Assembly (NCBI GenBank): GCA_028583405.1
Contig: CM053251.1
Span: 7,654,102 to 7,718,101, forward strand
Reading direction: 5' to 3'
Source of the DNA: Pogonophryne albipinna
Lineage: Eukaryota > Chordata > Actinopteri > Perciformes > Artedidraconidae
Length of the DNA: 64,000 nt
Below are positions 12,448-34,300 of this stretch, in pieces; position 1 is the first letter of the stretch; each line of letters starts with the position of its first letter. The translations under genes and the position numbers were made by a program. Under the pieces are notes generated by a model. It saw only the letters and a program-made list of their open reading frames with translations, ran no database searches and was not told where the DNA came from.

Positions 12448-13065
12448 ATGACTATTTTGCACATCCCTTTCAAGATTTTCTAAGGTTTATTGACATATCA
12501 ATACACAAATGGTGTAGTTATGCATTGAATGAAAAACTTTGTGTATACCTCCAGCAATGTTAACTATGTTGAAGCACTTATTTGAACTGATATTGTACAT
12601 ATGTATTATACTCTTATATAAGATGTATGTAGATAGTATAAGAAATGTGCAGAATACGACAGTTTAATGGTGGAGGTACACACATATTGATAGATGTCTT
12701 GTAATGCACTGTTGAGGAACCTGCGACCAAAGTTTTTCATCTCCGACCTTGTCAGGTATTGAACAATCAATAAATAAAGAACACAGAATTATTAAATATA
12801 AAACACAGAATTTGTGTGATTATACTAAATGATTTACAAATAAACACCACTGCATATTTACAACTGTTACACATGCTGATGTAACGCAAATGTTTCCAAC
12901 TTGGGATCAATAAAGTATATCTTATCTTAAGATGATCGATGGCTACTGCCATATTTGCAAAATGTGCCTCTGAACCTTGACAAGTGCATGTTTCAGGCTT
13001 ATCAATTAACAACAGGAGGGGTCACAGACATAAGACCAGCTGTTAAATAAAACTCTTCTGACCTT

Positions 13066-13475
13066 AGCTGGCATGTGTGTATATATTAATGCTGCCCATT
13101 ATGGGCACAAGCAATTTTCACCCATTTATTAATTATATGTTTTACATTTGAGTGTTTCCTATCCCCTAAACCTCCAGGGATGTACACAGTTTAATACTGG
13201 CCACTTCTTATTATGGGAAATACGAAAACGTCTTTTAAAACTACAACTCCCAGAGACGTGCCATAGATGGAGAACATGTTGCGAAACACAATAGCCAGCA
13301 AGTGTAGTTCTGGGGAGGGGGGGGGGGGGGGGGGGAAGCGGTGGACCCGTTCAAATCCAGTTTTGGACAGTCTGCCGTGGTTCCATCCCATTTCAAGTGC
13401 TGTTCGACGCTCGGCGTAACCCTCGGAGCACACTCTCCAATCACAGAGCTTGAGGACTATCACGGGGTTTGTCAA
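13066..13475 (+). repeat. Dispersed ~400-bp repeat, copy 2
   Basis: Direct copy of 316-712, located in the core of the Mutator-like element just inside its right arm. It includes an 18-base poly-G expansion at 13318-13335 that is absent from copy 1. Confidence 0.85.
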
Positions 13476-13628
13476 GTGAAGCGGAAAGAATACTTACTTC
13501 CGGGTGTAATATTCTGTAAAGCAAATGAGCTGCTCCGACCCTCGGTCCTGACGGACTCCAACGTGTGTTTATTAATCAAACAAATAAATAAACACAAGGA
13601 TAATTATGTGTTATTGTTGAGTAAATGG

Positions 13629-14200
13629 AGAATTGCACAGGGGAAAATAACGTATCTATGCCACAATTTTAGATGCGGATTTTGTTAAACTAATACGTTT
13701 GCGCTGTGGACCAACACTATACATTGACGGGGAAGGGGGTAGCAATAAAGATAACACCATTAAACAGTTACACAACATAACAGAAATAATATCGATAGCA
13801 GCGTCCCTAGCAACCACCTTGGTGACAATGAAAACGTTGTATAGACACAATTTCCTGAAGTAATCTTCGTAATAACTAGCAAACTAAAGATCATGTACAT
13901 CCACTGCACACATAATCTGAAATAACAACTCATATTTCTCGCATCAAATGACATCAAAACGCATTTTAATGGCCAAACTAACTTTAAAAAAGGCATTTTA
14001 CACCGAGAATAAAACGAAGTATGGCCATGTTTTTTTTTTCTGCAGGGAGAAATGTGAAGATCACGTGACATAGACGCCAGCCATTGGAATGAATGGTGAA
14101 AAAAAACGTAGGGATCTTACAATTTCAGAGGCGTTTTTGTAGAAATACTACGTCCTACGTTGTGGACCAACGTAGTTATACACGTTTGTGAGACTGGGTT
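13629..14200 (-). repeat. Right long terminal inverted repeat
   Basis: Complement of the left arm, ending TGAGACTGGGTT next to the target duplication GGACAATCC. The high identity of the two arms suggests either recent insertion or gene conversion between the arms. Confidence 0.92.
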
Positions 14201-14209
14201 GGACAATCC

Positions 14210-14720
14210 CGTATCTCAGTTGGGAGGCTATTCCAGAGTGAGCTGCCTTTAATGGAGAGGACATTTTGTCCAAAAGTGGTCCGTCTACGGTGGACCTCAC
14301 AGTCTCCTCTGGTTTCTGACCTAGTGCAGCGTCCAGTGTCTCTTTTGTGGATGAATTCCCCTAAGGGGGGGGGGGGCAGTCCATGTAAACATTTATAAAT
14401 AAAAGACTTAAAATGATCAAAACTCAAGGATGCTTTTCAAGGATGGTACAGTGGTGTTAATAATGTGGCTTTCTGTCAGACACCTTGATAGCTCTCTTGT
14501 ACAGCTGTTCTATGGGTTTCAGGTTTCTGGCACAAGCAAACGACCAGTTTGTCAAACAGTATTCAATGTGGGATAGAATCATACAGTGGAGGTATGACTT
14601 TGCAGCATTGACAGTTAAGAAGGGTCTAATTAGTTTAAAATGTTGCAAGTTGAATTTAATGGTATTGGATACTTTCTTAATATGTTTCTTAAAAGTCAAG
14701 TTCGAGTCAAGTACATGTGT
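14210..14720 (-). pseudogene. LINE reverse transcriptase C-terminal region, frameshifted
   Basis: Minus-strand protein pieces in two frames: 14699-14457 (TFKKHIKKVSNTIKFNLQHF ... MILSHIEYCLTNWSFA) and 14427-14201 (FKSFIYKCLHGL ... SSLWNSLPTEIRDCPT). They are the post-catalytic C-terminal region typical of CR1/L2/Rex-type non-LTR retrotransposons. A frameshift or stop near 14450 and a poly-G tract at 14366 break the frame. The 5' part of the LINE is missing beyond about 14720 (5' truncation). The missing last ~25 residues are at 10024-9946, beyond the inserted element. Confidence 0.8.
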
Positions 14721-16535
14721 CTCTTTAAAGTCTCAAGTTGGAAGCATGTGTCTCTACAATAATCCCTGTGTGTCTTCTCAGGCTGGAAGGAGAGTAAAGT
14801 GTGAGAGGAAGAGATGGTGAGAGAGTGTCTGAATCCATGACGTGTCAAAAAATGTAAAGGTATGTGAGTTTGTGTCTGCAAATGTGTGTGTGTGTAGGTG
14901 TGTGTGTGTGTGTGTGTATTCGTTTCAGAGCGTGAACCTCTCCTGGGGGACTTCCGCTGCTGCTGTTATTCTTTGCAGTGAGATGGAAAGCTTTTCGCAA
15001 CATCTGCACAACATATCATCATGGCAAAGAAAAAAAAAAAGAAGAAAGAAGGAGGACACCGGGCTAAAACTTTCCTTTGGAAGAGCCTGTGGATTTTTAC
15101 TTTATAGGAATTTCTTCCTCCCTGGTATGCTTGCTTTAGCTGAGGAAACTTGAGAAGCTCCCAAAATGCGATTCATTTATTAGAATATTTAAAATTTGTA
15201 GAGGGTAAAATGTAGTGACACACTTCTAGTTGGAGCAGGTTGTTAGTTGATGGCATTACTGGGATCATTAAAAAGCCATGACAATTTAAGATGGGACATT
15301 TCTGCTTCAGATCAGACTCTTAACCAGAACATAAATGTGGCTAAAGTTTTCATTTGACACCTCTTCATCCAATATTGTAGATATTGACACCACTTATGCA
15401 GCTTTTGTGTTAAATCTTACTCTGGTGCCTTGTGTCTTAAATATCATTCACACTGGTGGAACTGTTTCCACAGTCACGTTGTTTAACCATTATTCCATGT
15501 GCTATCTGTTCGCCAACAGCTCTTAAGCTTGGGCTGTCTGTCTGAAAGATCGACCGGAGGTGTAGGAAGACGAGCTAAATGCAGCTTCTTATCCTTCCCC
15601 CAACTCCTTATTTTTCTTTACGGTTTTAACTCCCCCTTCTCTTTTTCCACTCACTCCCTCTGTGTTTTCCTCATTTGCCCTGAATTACAGCAGCACCCCT
15701 TTGCCATCTCACGCACTCTCTCATCTTTTATTTTTCCTGGTTTGTCTTCAATTCACACCCCCCACATGCCTCTTATTCTTTTCTCTGTTCTTCCTTTACC
15801 CTCTCAACTTGCTGACCCCCTTCATTTTTCTTTTCATCTCCCTCATCCCTCCTCACTTTCTCTCCCCCCTTCAGTCAACCCTCCGGCCTCCCCTACTTTG
15901 CTATGACTCTTCCACTTTCCCATGACAGAACCAGGGGCGGGAATCAAATGACCGGCTTCTCTGCCTTCACCTGGTCTCAGAGCTCGGGCTGTGAAAGAAA
16001 GCTTTGTCCCCAAAAACCCTTCATCGCCTCCGGAGGTATGTCCTGTGTTGTCCATACAGGAAAGGACTTTGGTCTGACTGGAATTTTTGGGGCCCATGGG
16101 AAAATGTGAGCGAGTTCAGGCCTTAACTCTCTCTGACATCTCCTCCCACAGAGTGTGATGCGTCATTAGGGGGGAACCCTCATGCCAGTAATTCATAAGA
16201 AAAGCTTGTGGCTAAAATGGTACTTTCTAATAGTAATGTGTCAAAGGAAAATAAGAAAATAATGTGAAAGGACGGTTTGCTAGTGATCAACCTACGGAAA
16301 ATGGTCACCTGATTCTGCTGCTCCCCTCGTATTCAGAGACTTTAAAGTGTATCAGCTTATTGTTTTTCTGCCCTGCAACTTTCTCATAGTGTAATTTTTA
16401 GGCGGAGCAAGCAGTCTTTTACGTAGTGAACATTAGCAGCAAAAGAGCCTGATATTTAAGCAAATATACGATAATATAGTTCTGTAACATCTGCATACAT
16501 GGAACTGTTTGCTATCATATTCAGAATATGTTAAT
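14721..16535. other. No gene seen; simple repeats
   Basis: Contains a short imperfect (TG)n at 14883-14919 and a long pyrimidine-rich tract at about 15590-15900. The open frames across that tract are low-complexity Ser/Leu/Pro strings and are rejected as genes. Nothing else is recognisable. Confidence 0.5.
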
Positions 16536-16539
16536 TTAA

Positions 16540-16939
16540 ATGGGACATAAGATGATAATTTTTGATTTCTTATTGAAGATGCCTAGGAAAAAATACAATA
16601 TTTAACTCGTACTCTCTGTCTAATATACCTCCATTACCTCCTGTTCAAAACAATCGGTTTTAGTGCCTGTCTCTTTAAGTCCCCCTCCCAAAACAGCCCG
16701 GTCTGCTCTGATAAGCTTGAAAGATAAATAAGCCGCACATATGCAAAGGTAGTTTTTAAACTATGGGTGGAGATACTCAGATTGGGGATGGTATTTTTGA
16801 ATGAGCGTGCATGCGACACAGGGGACGAGCCAATCCTGAATGAGTTGTTGAATCACATGATTTCAGGGGTAGTAGTCACTCCAGATATAATTTATGAGCA
16901 CAAAAACTGAATACGTGAGTTTTTCATGATATTTCCCCT
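16540..16939. mobile_element. TTAA-flanked MITE, 400 bp
   Basis: Flanked by TTAA at 16536-16539 and 16940-16943. Left terminus ATGGGACATAAGATGATAAT; complement of the right terminus AGGGGAAATATCATGAAAA. Imperfect terminal inverted repeats with TTAA duplication fit Kolobok- or piggyBac-like non-autonomous elements. It is related in wording to the element at 44142. Confidence 0.6.
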
Positions 16940-17536
16940 TTAAAAAAGTGACGACATGTCAATGTGTTTACGACTTGTTTCTACCGCCCCCAAGTGGCCA
17001 ACAAATCAGTTATTGCAGGTTAGAAATAATGTCTACTTTGATAAAATAGCAAAAGGAATACTATGAACAAAAGTTTAATGGGGATTACAAGAATAATCAA
17101 ATATGGAATGTAGTTTTGACCTGAAATAGAAGGCATACCTCACCGCACACTCATAGACATTAGATACTTTCATATTTAGGAGCTTTGTGGATTTAGCTTT
17201 TGATGTTCAGATAAAGATTCACAAATATAAAAAAAATTTGGCTTTTGAATGGACTATTACTACAGCTTCAAATTACACTGAACAACAATACTGCTACTAT
17301 AGATCGGGCGTCAGGTCACAGTATAAGCAAAACCTGCACTGTAAAATTAGATCTTTACCCCTTTAGTCCTCATGTGTCAACACAGAGTCTGCACTCAGAT
17401 GAGTTATTAGGAAGTGTTTTCACAAATGTGTCGGGGCCCCTTCATTTTGACATGCCTGTGACCCACAGACTCACTGGGAGGAGTGACCCGGAACGAAACC
17501 CGGTAAGGTAGGTCAGATGTCCGTTTGACACACTCT

Positions 17537-17934
17537 TGTAGTGGCAATTTGTTATGTTACCTTATCTGGTAAATGCTACGCTATTATGATGAAACTGTAC
17601 TCAGTACATGTCCCTTGCTCGACCTTTTGTTATGTTTAGGTGACACCATCGCACCAAGATGTTTCCTGTCACTACACTTGTACAGCTCCTGTTCCTCAAA
17701 AGAGCATTGCAAGATAACAGTCAGCAAAAAGTATTATCTCTCTTTGTCTGCACAACAACAGTTACAGAAATTGCAGAACCCCCAAGGTCCCTATAAAACA
17801 CACACACACAGTTCCCTCTGTGTGCACTCCTGCAGACTACTCTGTACTCTGTATGACATGTACCTTTGAAGCTTCAAATAAAGAACCAACAAGACAACTC
17901 TGCCGGGATCCTCGGATTGTCCTCTACCTCGACA
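17537..17934 (+). mobile_element. Retroviral-type LTR (approximate borders)
   Basis: The stretch has the order of an LTR: a TATA box TATAAAA at 17792-17798, a polyadenylation signal AATAAA at 17877-17882, then a short GC-richer U5-like part. I place the ends at TG (17537) and CA (17934) because of the terminal TGT...ACA, but this is tentative. No primer-binding site starting TGG was found just downstream and no second LTR or target duplication is visible. The following 300 bp could be a leader before the gag-like frame at 18238. Confidence 0.45.
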
Positions 17935-18237
17935 GAAAGTGTTACGGGACGAGAGGACCAGCGCCTAGGTGAAACCGATTGACTTCATGCGTATCCAACA
18001 AACTAAATTCCTCTAAAATATTATGAGATGCACATATTCCAAATTGATAAAGAATAAAAGTGAAGAAATACTCCATGACATTTACAGTGTGTAAAGAGGA
18101 TTCTTGCAAAATCCAACCTAAGAGGTATGGCAAAGTTTTGGTATTTGTCCTAAGGAAACAAATATAAGAGCACCGACGGGTGAACAGGGTTTTATAACAC
18201 GTAAGGGATTTTGAAGCCAATCTAGATTTATCTAGAG

Positions 18238-18444
18238 ATGGGAACAAAACAAAGTAAGGGGCCTGAGTCCCCGGCGGGGCCCATAGTGGATGTCATGAGA
18301 CAAATATGGTCAAGACAGCATATCAGAGTTGGTAATACGGACAGAAATGTTTTCCAAAAGGAGGTTCTCTCAGTAAGACAACTCTGTTTGCATCGGACCA
18401 GTTTTATTATTATTACTACGACTAGTACATCTCCGGATCATTGA
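18238..18444 (+). pseudogene. Gag-like N-terminal fragment of an endogenous retrovirus
   Basis: A 68-codon frame starts Met-Gly followed by Lys/Ser residues (MG-x-K-x-S-K), the arrangement of a myristoylated retroviral matrix start. It continues with about 30 plausible matrix-like residues and then turns into low-complexity sequence and a stop. It lies ~300 bp after an LTR-like block on the same strand. The remainder of gag, pol and env is absent, so this is a truncated, non-functional relic. The identification is inference from position and N-terminal style. Confidence 0.35.
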
Positions 18445-18672
18445 CGAGTGAAAGTTTCCACAACACTCTCCACAGGGGGGATGGGGGACGGGGGGCAGGA
18501 GCCGGGTCGGATTAGTAAGCAGGTGGGAGGAGGCACACCAGTATTTCTTTACAGCTGAAGTTTGTATAGCCGCAGTAAAACAGACGCTTATATTTTAGGG
18601 TGGCTAGTTTTGTGTGATTAAACCTCTTAAAATGTATAGGGTATGGTAAGAATGGAGAAACCTCCCTTTGAT

Positions 18673-19206
18673 TGTTACGGCCCGCCCCCTACTCCGTGGT
18701 AGTGGCTCGTGGGGAGACCCGCCCGCAACATAAAAGAAAACACACAACACATCCAGTACTTAACAGCGATCATTTATTTAAATGTACAGCCGTTACTCAC
18801 ACAGGCCAACCGGCAAACGAACGAGGTCTGGAGGACTGGCCAAAAGAAACAAAAAGAAGGAGGGGACCCGAGCCAGCCACACCACGGGCCGTAGGACCTA
18901 GAGCTTCCCTCCCCTAACCAGAAATCTAACAAAAATGCTACGGGAAACCAAATAAAGCCACGAAAGCTAGACTACCAGGTCCTCCAGGATACACATCATA
19001 ACACAGCAGCAAAGGGGTCTACAGCTCAAAAACAGAAGAGAGATCATCCACAGACAGTCTTTGGCATAAGGATAGGCGACCGATCCTTCTCCTTATAACC
19101 CGGCTGAGTGGAATTTACACCTGGGCAGAGGCGGAGCCAGCTGCAGACCAGGCGCATCTGCGCAGCAGGGAGACAGAAAAGACAACACGGAGGGGAGCAC
19201 GTAACA
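18673..19206 (-). mobile_element. Solo LTR (minus orientation)
   Basis: Begins TGTTACGGCCCG and ends CACGTAACA, giving the inverted termini TGTTAC/GTAACA. Read on the minus strand it has a TATA-like TTATAAGG and an AATAAA (in the complement of 18772-18786) in LTR order. Flanks TTGAT and AGGAT match at only three of five positions, so the target duplication is unclear. GC-richer than its surroundings. No internal retroviral region is attached. Confidence 0.6.
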
Positions 19207-20640
19207 AGGATACAATCCAATACATTAAATAAAAGAGCATACAGTTTTTACAAAATTACCTCCACATTTCTTTTATATAGATAATAATGGATTAATGCAA
19301 TTTAGTATACTTACTGAAGGGAAATGTGTTTTTCACAAAAGTTGTAGTAAACAAGCGATATTATACTGTATGTAGGCCTATACTGTATACATTGTGTGTT
19401 TCAAATAAAGCAGTTTCTCTCAAGAATCATTGAGGGAGCTATTGTAATTTAAAAAAATCTTACAATGACCATTATAGCATGCTGCCAAGGTGACTGTTGA
19501 TATTACTCCATATTTCATCAGAATTATAAGCAATGGTATTAATGGGTAGCACATTTGATGAAGTTAGAATATCTGGCAAATTCCCTGGAATTAAGGTATT
19601 ACGCAAGAGGAAATGTTTGAGATATTATTAAGGCTATGCATAAATACTTTAAATAATGAACATTCACACACACACACACACACACTACATACTTTATTAT
19701 TTTGCATCAGTTAGACCTTTAAAAGTGTTTTTTAGGGCTCAGACCACACTAAAAACATAAGAGTTAATAAAAAAGTCTTGACATTATTTTGTAAGAACTG
19801 GGTTTAAGATGATACAAGTTTACACAGCACAAACATATTTGTTAACACAGATGATTTTAAAGAAATGTGTTCGGTCTCCCCACAATAAAGCACTCAAGTC
19901 TACTATACACATCCATGCCAATGCAGATTCATCAGTGTACTGTGATGTACTGTAGTACCTGAAAGTCCTGCCTTGGCAGCATGATTAACATGTGACTTGA
20001 AATGGTCATTGGTCAGCTCCTCATGTGAAAATGCTTGTGTTTAGTCAGGGGAGGTAACTGTAGTCAACTTATTTGACCTTTTTCCTTTCACACCCTGACT
20101 CTAGCTTATCTGTGTTTGTTTTCCTCGACAATGTGGTCCCAACAGTGTATGGCATGTTTTGTAACTGACCTCTGCTGGTAATTTATTCAGACCAATCAGA
20201 TGTAAGACCCAATGAACAGATCATCAAACCTAGACATTGTTTATCAATAATCTTGCCACGTTTGGCACATATTGTAAAGTATCCTTAAAAGACAACATAT
20301 ATTATATTACAAAAGAAAAACCTTGCCAAAGGCAGTTGCTGCTTTGTTTCCAAATCCAGGTTATGTAACTCAGGGAATGTTTGAACTGAAATTATCTGGT
20401 CAATGTATTGTTTTAATATTACTGAAGTAGGACAAATCTGACCTGTATTGTTGAGTGGCAAGGGCTTTAAGTGTTTTATGTATCTTTATATTTTAATATT
20501 CAGTGTTATGGTAATGAGTAAAGGAAAGAATGAATTTCAAATTAACTTTCTGCCACATGAAAAGACGTATGTGAATATTGAGTTTCGGTTTGTTTTGGCC
20601 TGCAGAGATGATAACATAACTATTTTTGGTTTAGTTAGGA
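19207..20640. other. Amylase upstream region, no gene seen
   Basis: AT-rich sequence with a short (CA)n tract at 19667-19684. No exon or bounded transposon was recognised. Confidence 0.5.
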
Positions 20641-20645
20641 AACTT

Positions 20646-20730
20646 TGAGAAAGAAGCACCTGTTTAACCTCCACGCTGATATTTGCCTGTCTCTCATTGG
20701 TCCAGGAAAGATAGAAAACGGGTATAAATA
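20646..20730 (+). promoter_or_regulatory. amy2a: Amylase core promoter with TATA, CCAAT and E-box
   Basis: TATAAATA at 20723-20730 sits 48 bp before the start codon, predicting transcription start near 20753 and a ~25-nt leader. An inverted CCAAT box (ATTGG) is at 20696-20700. Further up, an E-box CACCTG at 20657-20662 and a TGAGAAA word at 20646-20652 lie about one helical turn apart. That spacing recalls the bipartite pancreatic PTF1 site (E-box plus TC-box), although the relative orientation is not the canonical one. The TATA call is solid; the PTF1 reading is inference. Confidence 0.7.
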
Positions 20731-20777
20731 CTAGCAGTGAGGCCGCAGGTGAGTGTGAACTCTTTTCAAGAGGAAAC

Positions 20778-31319
<10,542 letters not shown>

Positions 31320-31341
31320 AAACGTAACCAGTACAATGTCA

Positions 31342-31347
31342 AATAAA
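31342..31347 (+). terminator. amy2a: Amylase polyadenylation signal
   Basis: AATAAA 23 nt after the stop codon, implying a very short 3' untranslated region, as is usual for pancreatic enzyme genes. Confidence 0.85.
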
Positions 31348-34300
31348 TATTAATTTCAAACTTGAATTATGAATTCAATTTTTTTTTTTACTGATACAAT
31401 TTGGAAGTTGTTACTCTCCCCGCAGTTCTTGACCGAAAAGCATAATTTCATAAATGTTGGTAGAGCTCTAAAATATTGCCCTTTTGTTGCAGATGTTTTT
31501 TTCTGTTTACATATAAACATATACAAACATGGTAATTCAAACCTACATTTGATGCATTCACTGTATGTTATGAGAGTAACAAAGTGTGAGCATAGCGAGT
31601 GTGTGGTCAAGCGAAGAGAAAAAGTAACTGTGGATGCACTCAAGGCAGACAGGTGTTAGGGATCAGAGCAGAGGAGACATTGACTAGTAGTCAAGTGGTA
31701 GGTAATGTGAAATGTATGTTTAAATGTGTCCATGAATAAACACTGCAACTCCTCAAGATCCAAGTAAAGCGCCCTTTCTTGCATCCACATTCTGGCAATT
31801 TCATAGTCATGGGAGGTAACCTACTGTAGCTGTTTAACAAATTAAAGGACAACATACATGACTCACTGAAATGCGGAACATCTATCCATCTGTTGGTCAA
31901 ATCTTATCAGATCAGGCATGGAAAACTATAATATGATAAGGTTTTTCTATCATCTGTTTCTCAAACTGCAGTACCATTCAAGCCTTTGAATGGCAACTGC
32001 CTTCTCAAGAGTTGGCGTGGTCAGTAGTAAAAGGTTAGGCTGTCACGAGTTAAGCACATTTCTTCAATACACAATTTAATATACAACATACTGTATGGTT
32101 ATTACTTGGTTCTGTAAAAGCTGATCTTCTGAGACTACACTTGAGTATTATTTTGATTAGAGACACAATGTGTTGCTGTTCAGGGAATGGTCTTTGGAAT
32201 GGTCAAGACTCAAGTTTAATCATTGACTGAAATTATGTTATACATTTATATTTAAAAGCTTCTTAATCAGGCTGTTAGACCCAGTATTTTTGTTTTTATA
32301 AGAAAGGCCACCTAATTGTGACGTCTGTAGTCAACACTATAAAAGACTACAATTCCCACGGCGCCTGCGCTAAAAGTGACAGTGATGGGCAAGCTGCTAG
32401 AAAGACGTCATCGAGGCACAGTTTTTAACCGGTCAATTACCCTTTAAGCTATGTAGTTATATAAGCCTTATCACGAAAGAATGAATACCTAAGTTGTTTG
32501 TTATTTTATTTGAGTTTTGCCTATTTGTTTTGACTATTGTAAAGGCCGCTTTTCTTTGTTGCATGTGAAAAAGTTTGTTATTTTATTTTGAGCAAACAGG
32601 TCGCATAATATCATCATCGGAGGCCAAGCAACTCTTCAACCAAGTAATATAAAGGAAAGAAAACAAGTAAAAAAATGTCTGTTTAAGGCGTCTAGTGGAT
32701 TGATAGAAAAACAAGGAAGGAAGCCACAACACAGACAGTTACATGATCAGTGAGTGTCCTGAACACGTCCCGTGACGCCTGTGGATGTCCTTCCCTTATT
32801 GTGTAAGCTTCTCCTCCACTGGGACGACTCCATGCCATCACACTGCAGCCACTTCAGTTCCACCTGAGTGCAGCACTGGCATCCATCATTAGGGCAGCGT
32901 TGGGGCCCAAAGGGGCGATGAGCCAACTCCCCATCCTCACCTCCTTCCTTCCTCTCTGTCTCTACCTGTCTCCCCATCCTCACCTCCTTCTCTGTCTCCA
33001 CCTGTCACCCTGCCCCATTGTCCTCCCTCTCTCCATCTACCGTCTCATACGGACTTCACTGTCGTCTGCAGATCTGGAGCGGTGACGCTGTAGTGCCAGC
33101 CACCAGAGGTGAGACAGAAAAGGTGATGCCTGCCAGAAATGTATTTTCATATCGGTTGTCATGACAACATGACCTACGAGCAGAGGCACCTGGGAGAATC
33201 TGTAAAGCTTCATAGAAATGATAAGACTCAGATATGACTAAAAGAGAGAGTCTTATATTTTCAAAGATAACAGGGACAGGTGATATTGTTTCTGTGATCA
33301 CACAATACACAGATAGACTTGTTGGGGCTATACAAAAAGTAATAGAAAGCCATATTGCAGCTACACCTGCATTCTCCTCATTTCTTAAAGTATATTAAGC
33401 ATTACAGTCAGGTAAAGTTGTGAAGTGCTGTTTTATTCAAAGCTACACAGCAGGTGATGCAAGTCAGAGTGACAGAGATTGCAGGAGAAGGATGGAAGAA
33501 GACCTCAACGTTGGACTAGCCTCAACATATTGCAACTGCTAAATTATTGACCCTCTCTCCATCTTTGGGTCCGGCAGCTGTGAGGGCCTGTACCTTCCGA
33601 TTAGCTGCAGAGATGTCAGTGTAGCAGACCGGGGTCTTTGGTCCTGTCATCCTCACTGATGCTTTGTGACATGGCTGTCAACGGTGTCCCCATCCTGTTT
33701 CATATTTCATATGGTGCACCAGACCTGCCTGTCACATCACCCAAGGAGAAAGACAGTCATCAACTTAAAGACCGAGCAACTGAGTTTTTTGGGATATTCA
33801 GCTGTCTCTCACTCTGCCCTGAGAAAGTAAAAAAAAGACAGTGGAGTGGAGGTTCATGCAGTGCTCTGATGAAGACAATTGGATAAAAGGCTTTTTAATG
33901 TTGTCAAATGTAATAAATTACAGGATGACAAATTCATGTTCAATCTTAAATCTTTCAATTCAAACCTTGCAGTTGCGTATTTTGAACATTGATAAAAATG
34001 TCTTAAATTGGCATTATTTCAGCATAATAACGATGGAGTATTAGTGCTAATGTATTTGTTCATGGCCATTGCAGTAATCATAAACATGTCATGGTTCCAG
34101 TGAGCAATGTGGTGCCTGGGTATATTCTGCTTCGTATCACATGGGGGCAGTATTGAAGCAAGAACTATGAAACAGAAGTGTTTCCAAAACAGAATTAAAC
34201 AGGTCCATGAGACATTGTGCTTTCGGTGATATTTATTTCCTAACTACTTGACATTCAATGCAGAATTATTCAAGATGTGAAAAGAATTCATGAATGATGT

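Larger units (their letters stand above)
10025..14200. mobile_element. Mutator-like long-TIR DNA element with 9-bp target duplication
   Basis: The element begins AACCCAGTCTCA and ends with its exact complement TGAGACTGGGTT. It is flanked by the perfect 9-bp direct repeat GGACAATCC at 10016-10024 and 14201-14209. Its arms are inverted repeats of 577 bp (10025-10601) and 572 bp (13629-14200). Long TIRs plus a 9-bp duplication are typical of the Mutator superfamily; that assignment is inference because no transposase is present. The 3.0-kb core holds a Harbinger-like element, LINE 3'-tail debris (about 12450-12930), the repeat 13066-13475 and a poly-G tract. It has landed in the coding end of a LINE, giving an independent check of the empty site. 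Non-autonomous. Confidence 0.85.

Noticed and set aside
13341..13688. 115-codon frame spanning the repeat and the right arm
   Set aside because: Crosses the boundary of two repeats and the poly-G side; no protein resemblance.
15499..15906. 135-codon frame
   Set aside because: Lies over a pyrimidine-rich tract; the peptide is low-complexity Ser/Leu/Pro/Phe with no family resemblance, and an overlapping frame is equally open.
17935..18237. Primer-binding site after the retroviral-type LTR
   Set aside because: No TGG-starting tRNA-complementary stretch just after the tentative LTR end, so it is not annotated.
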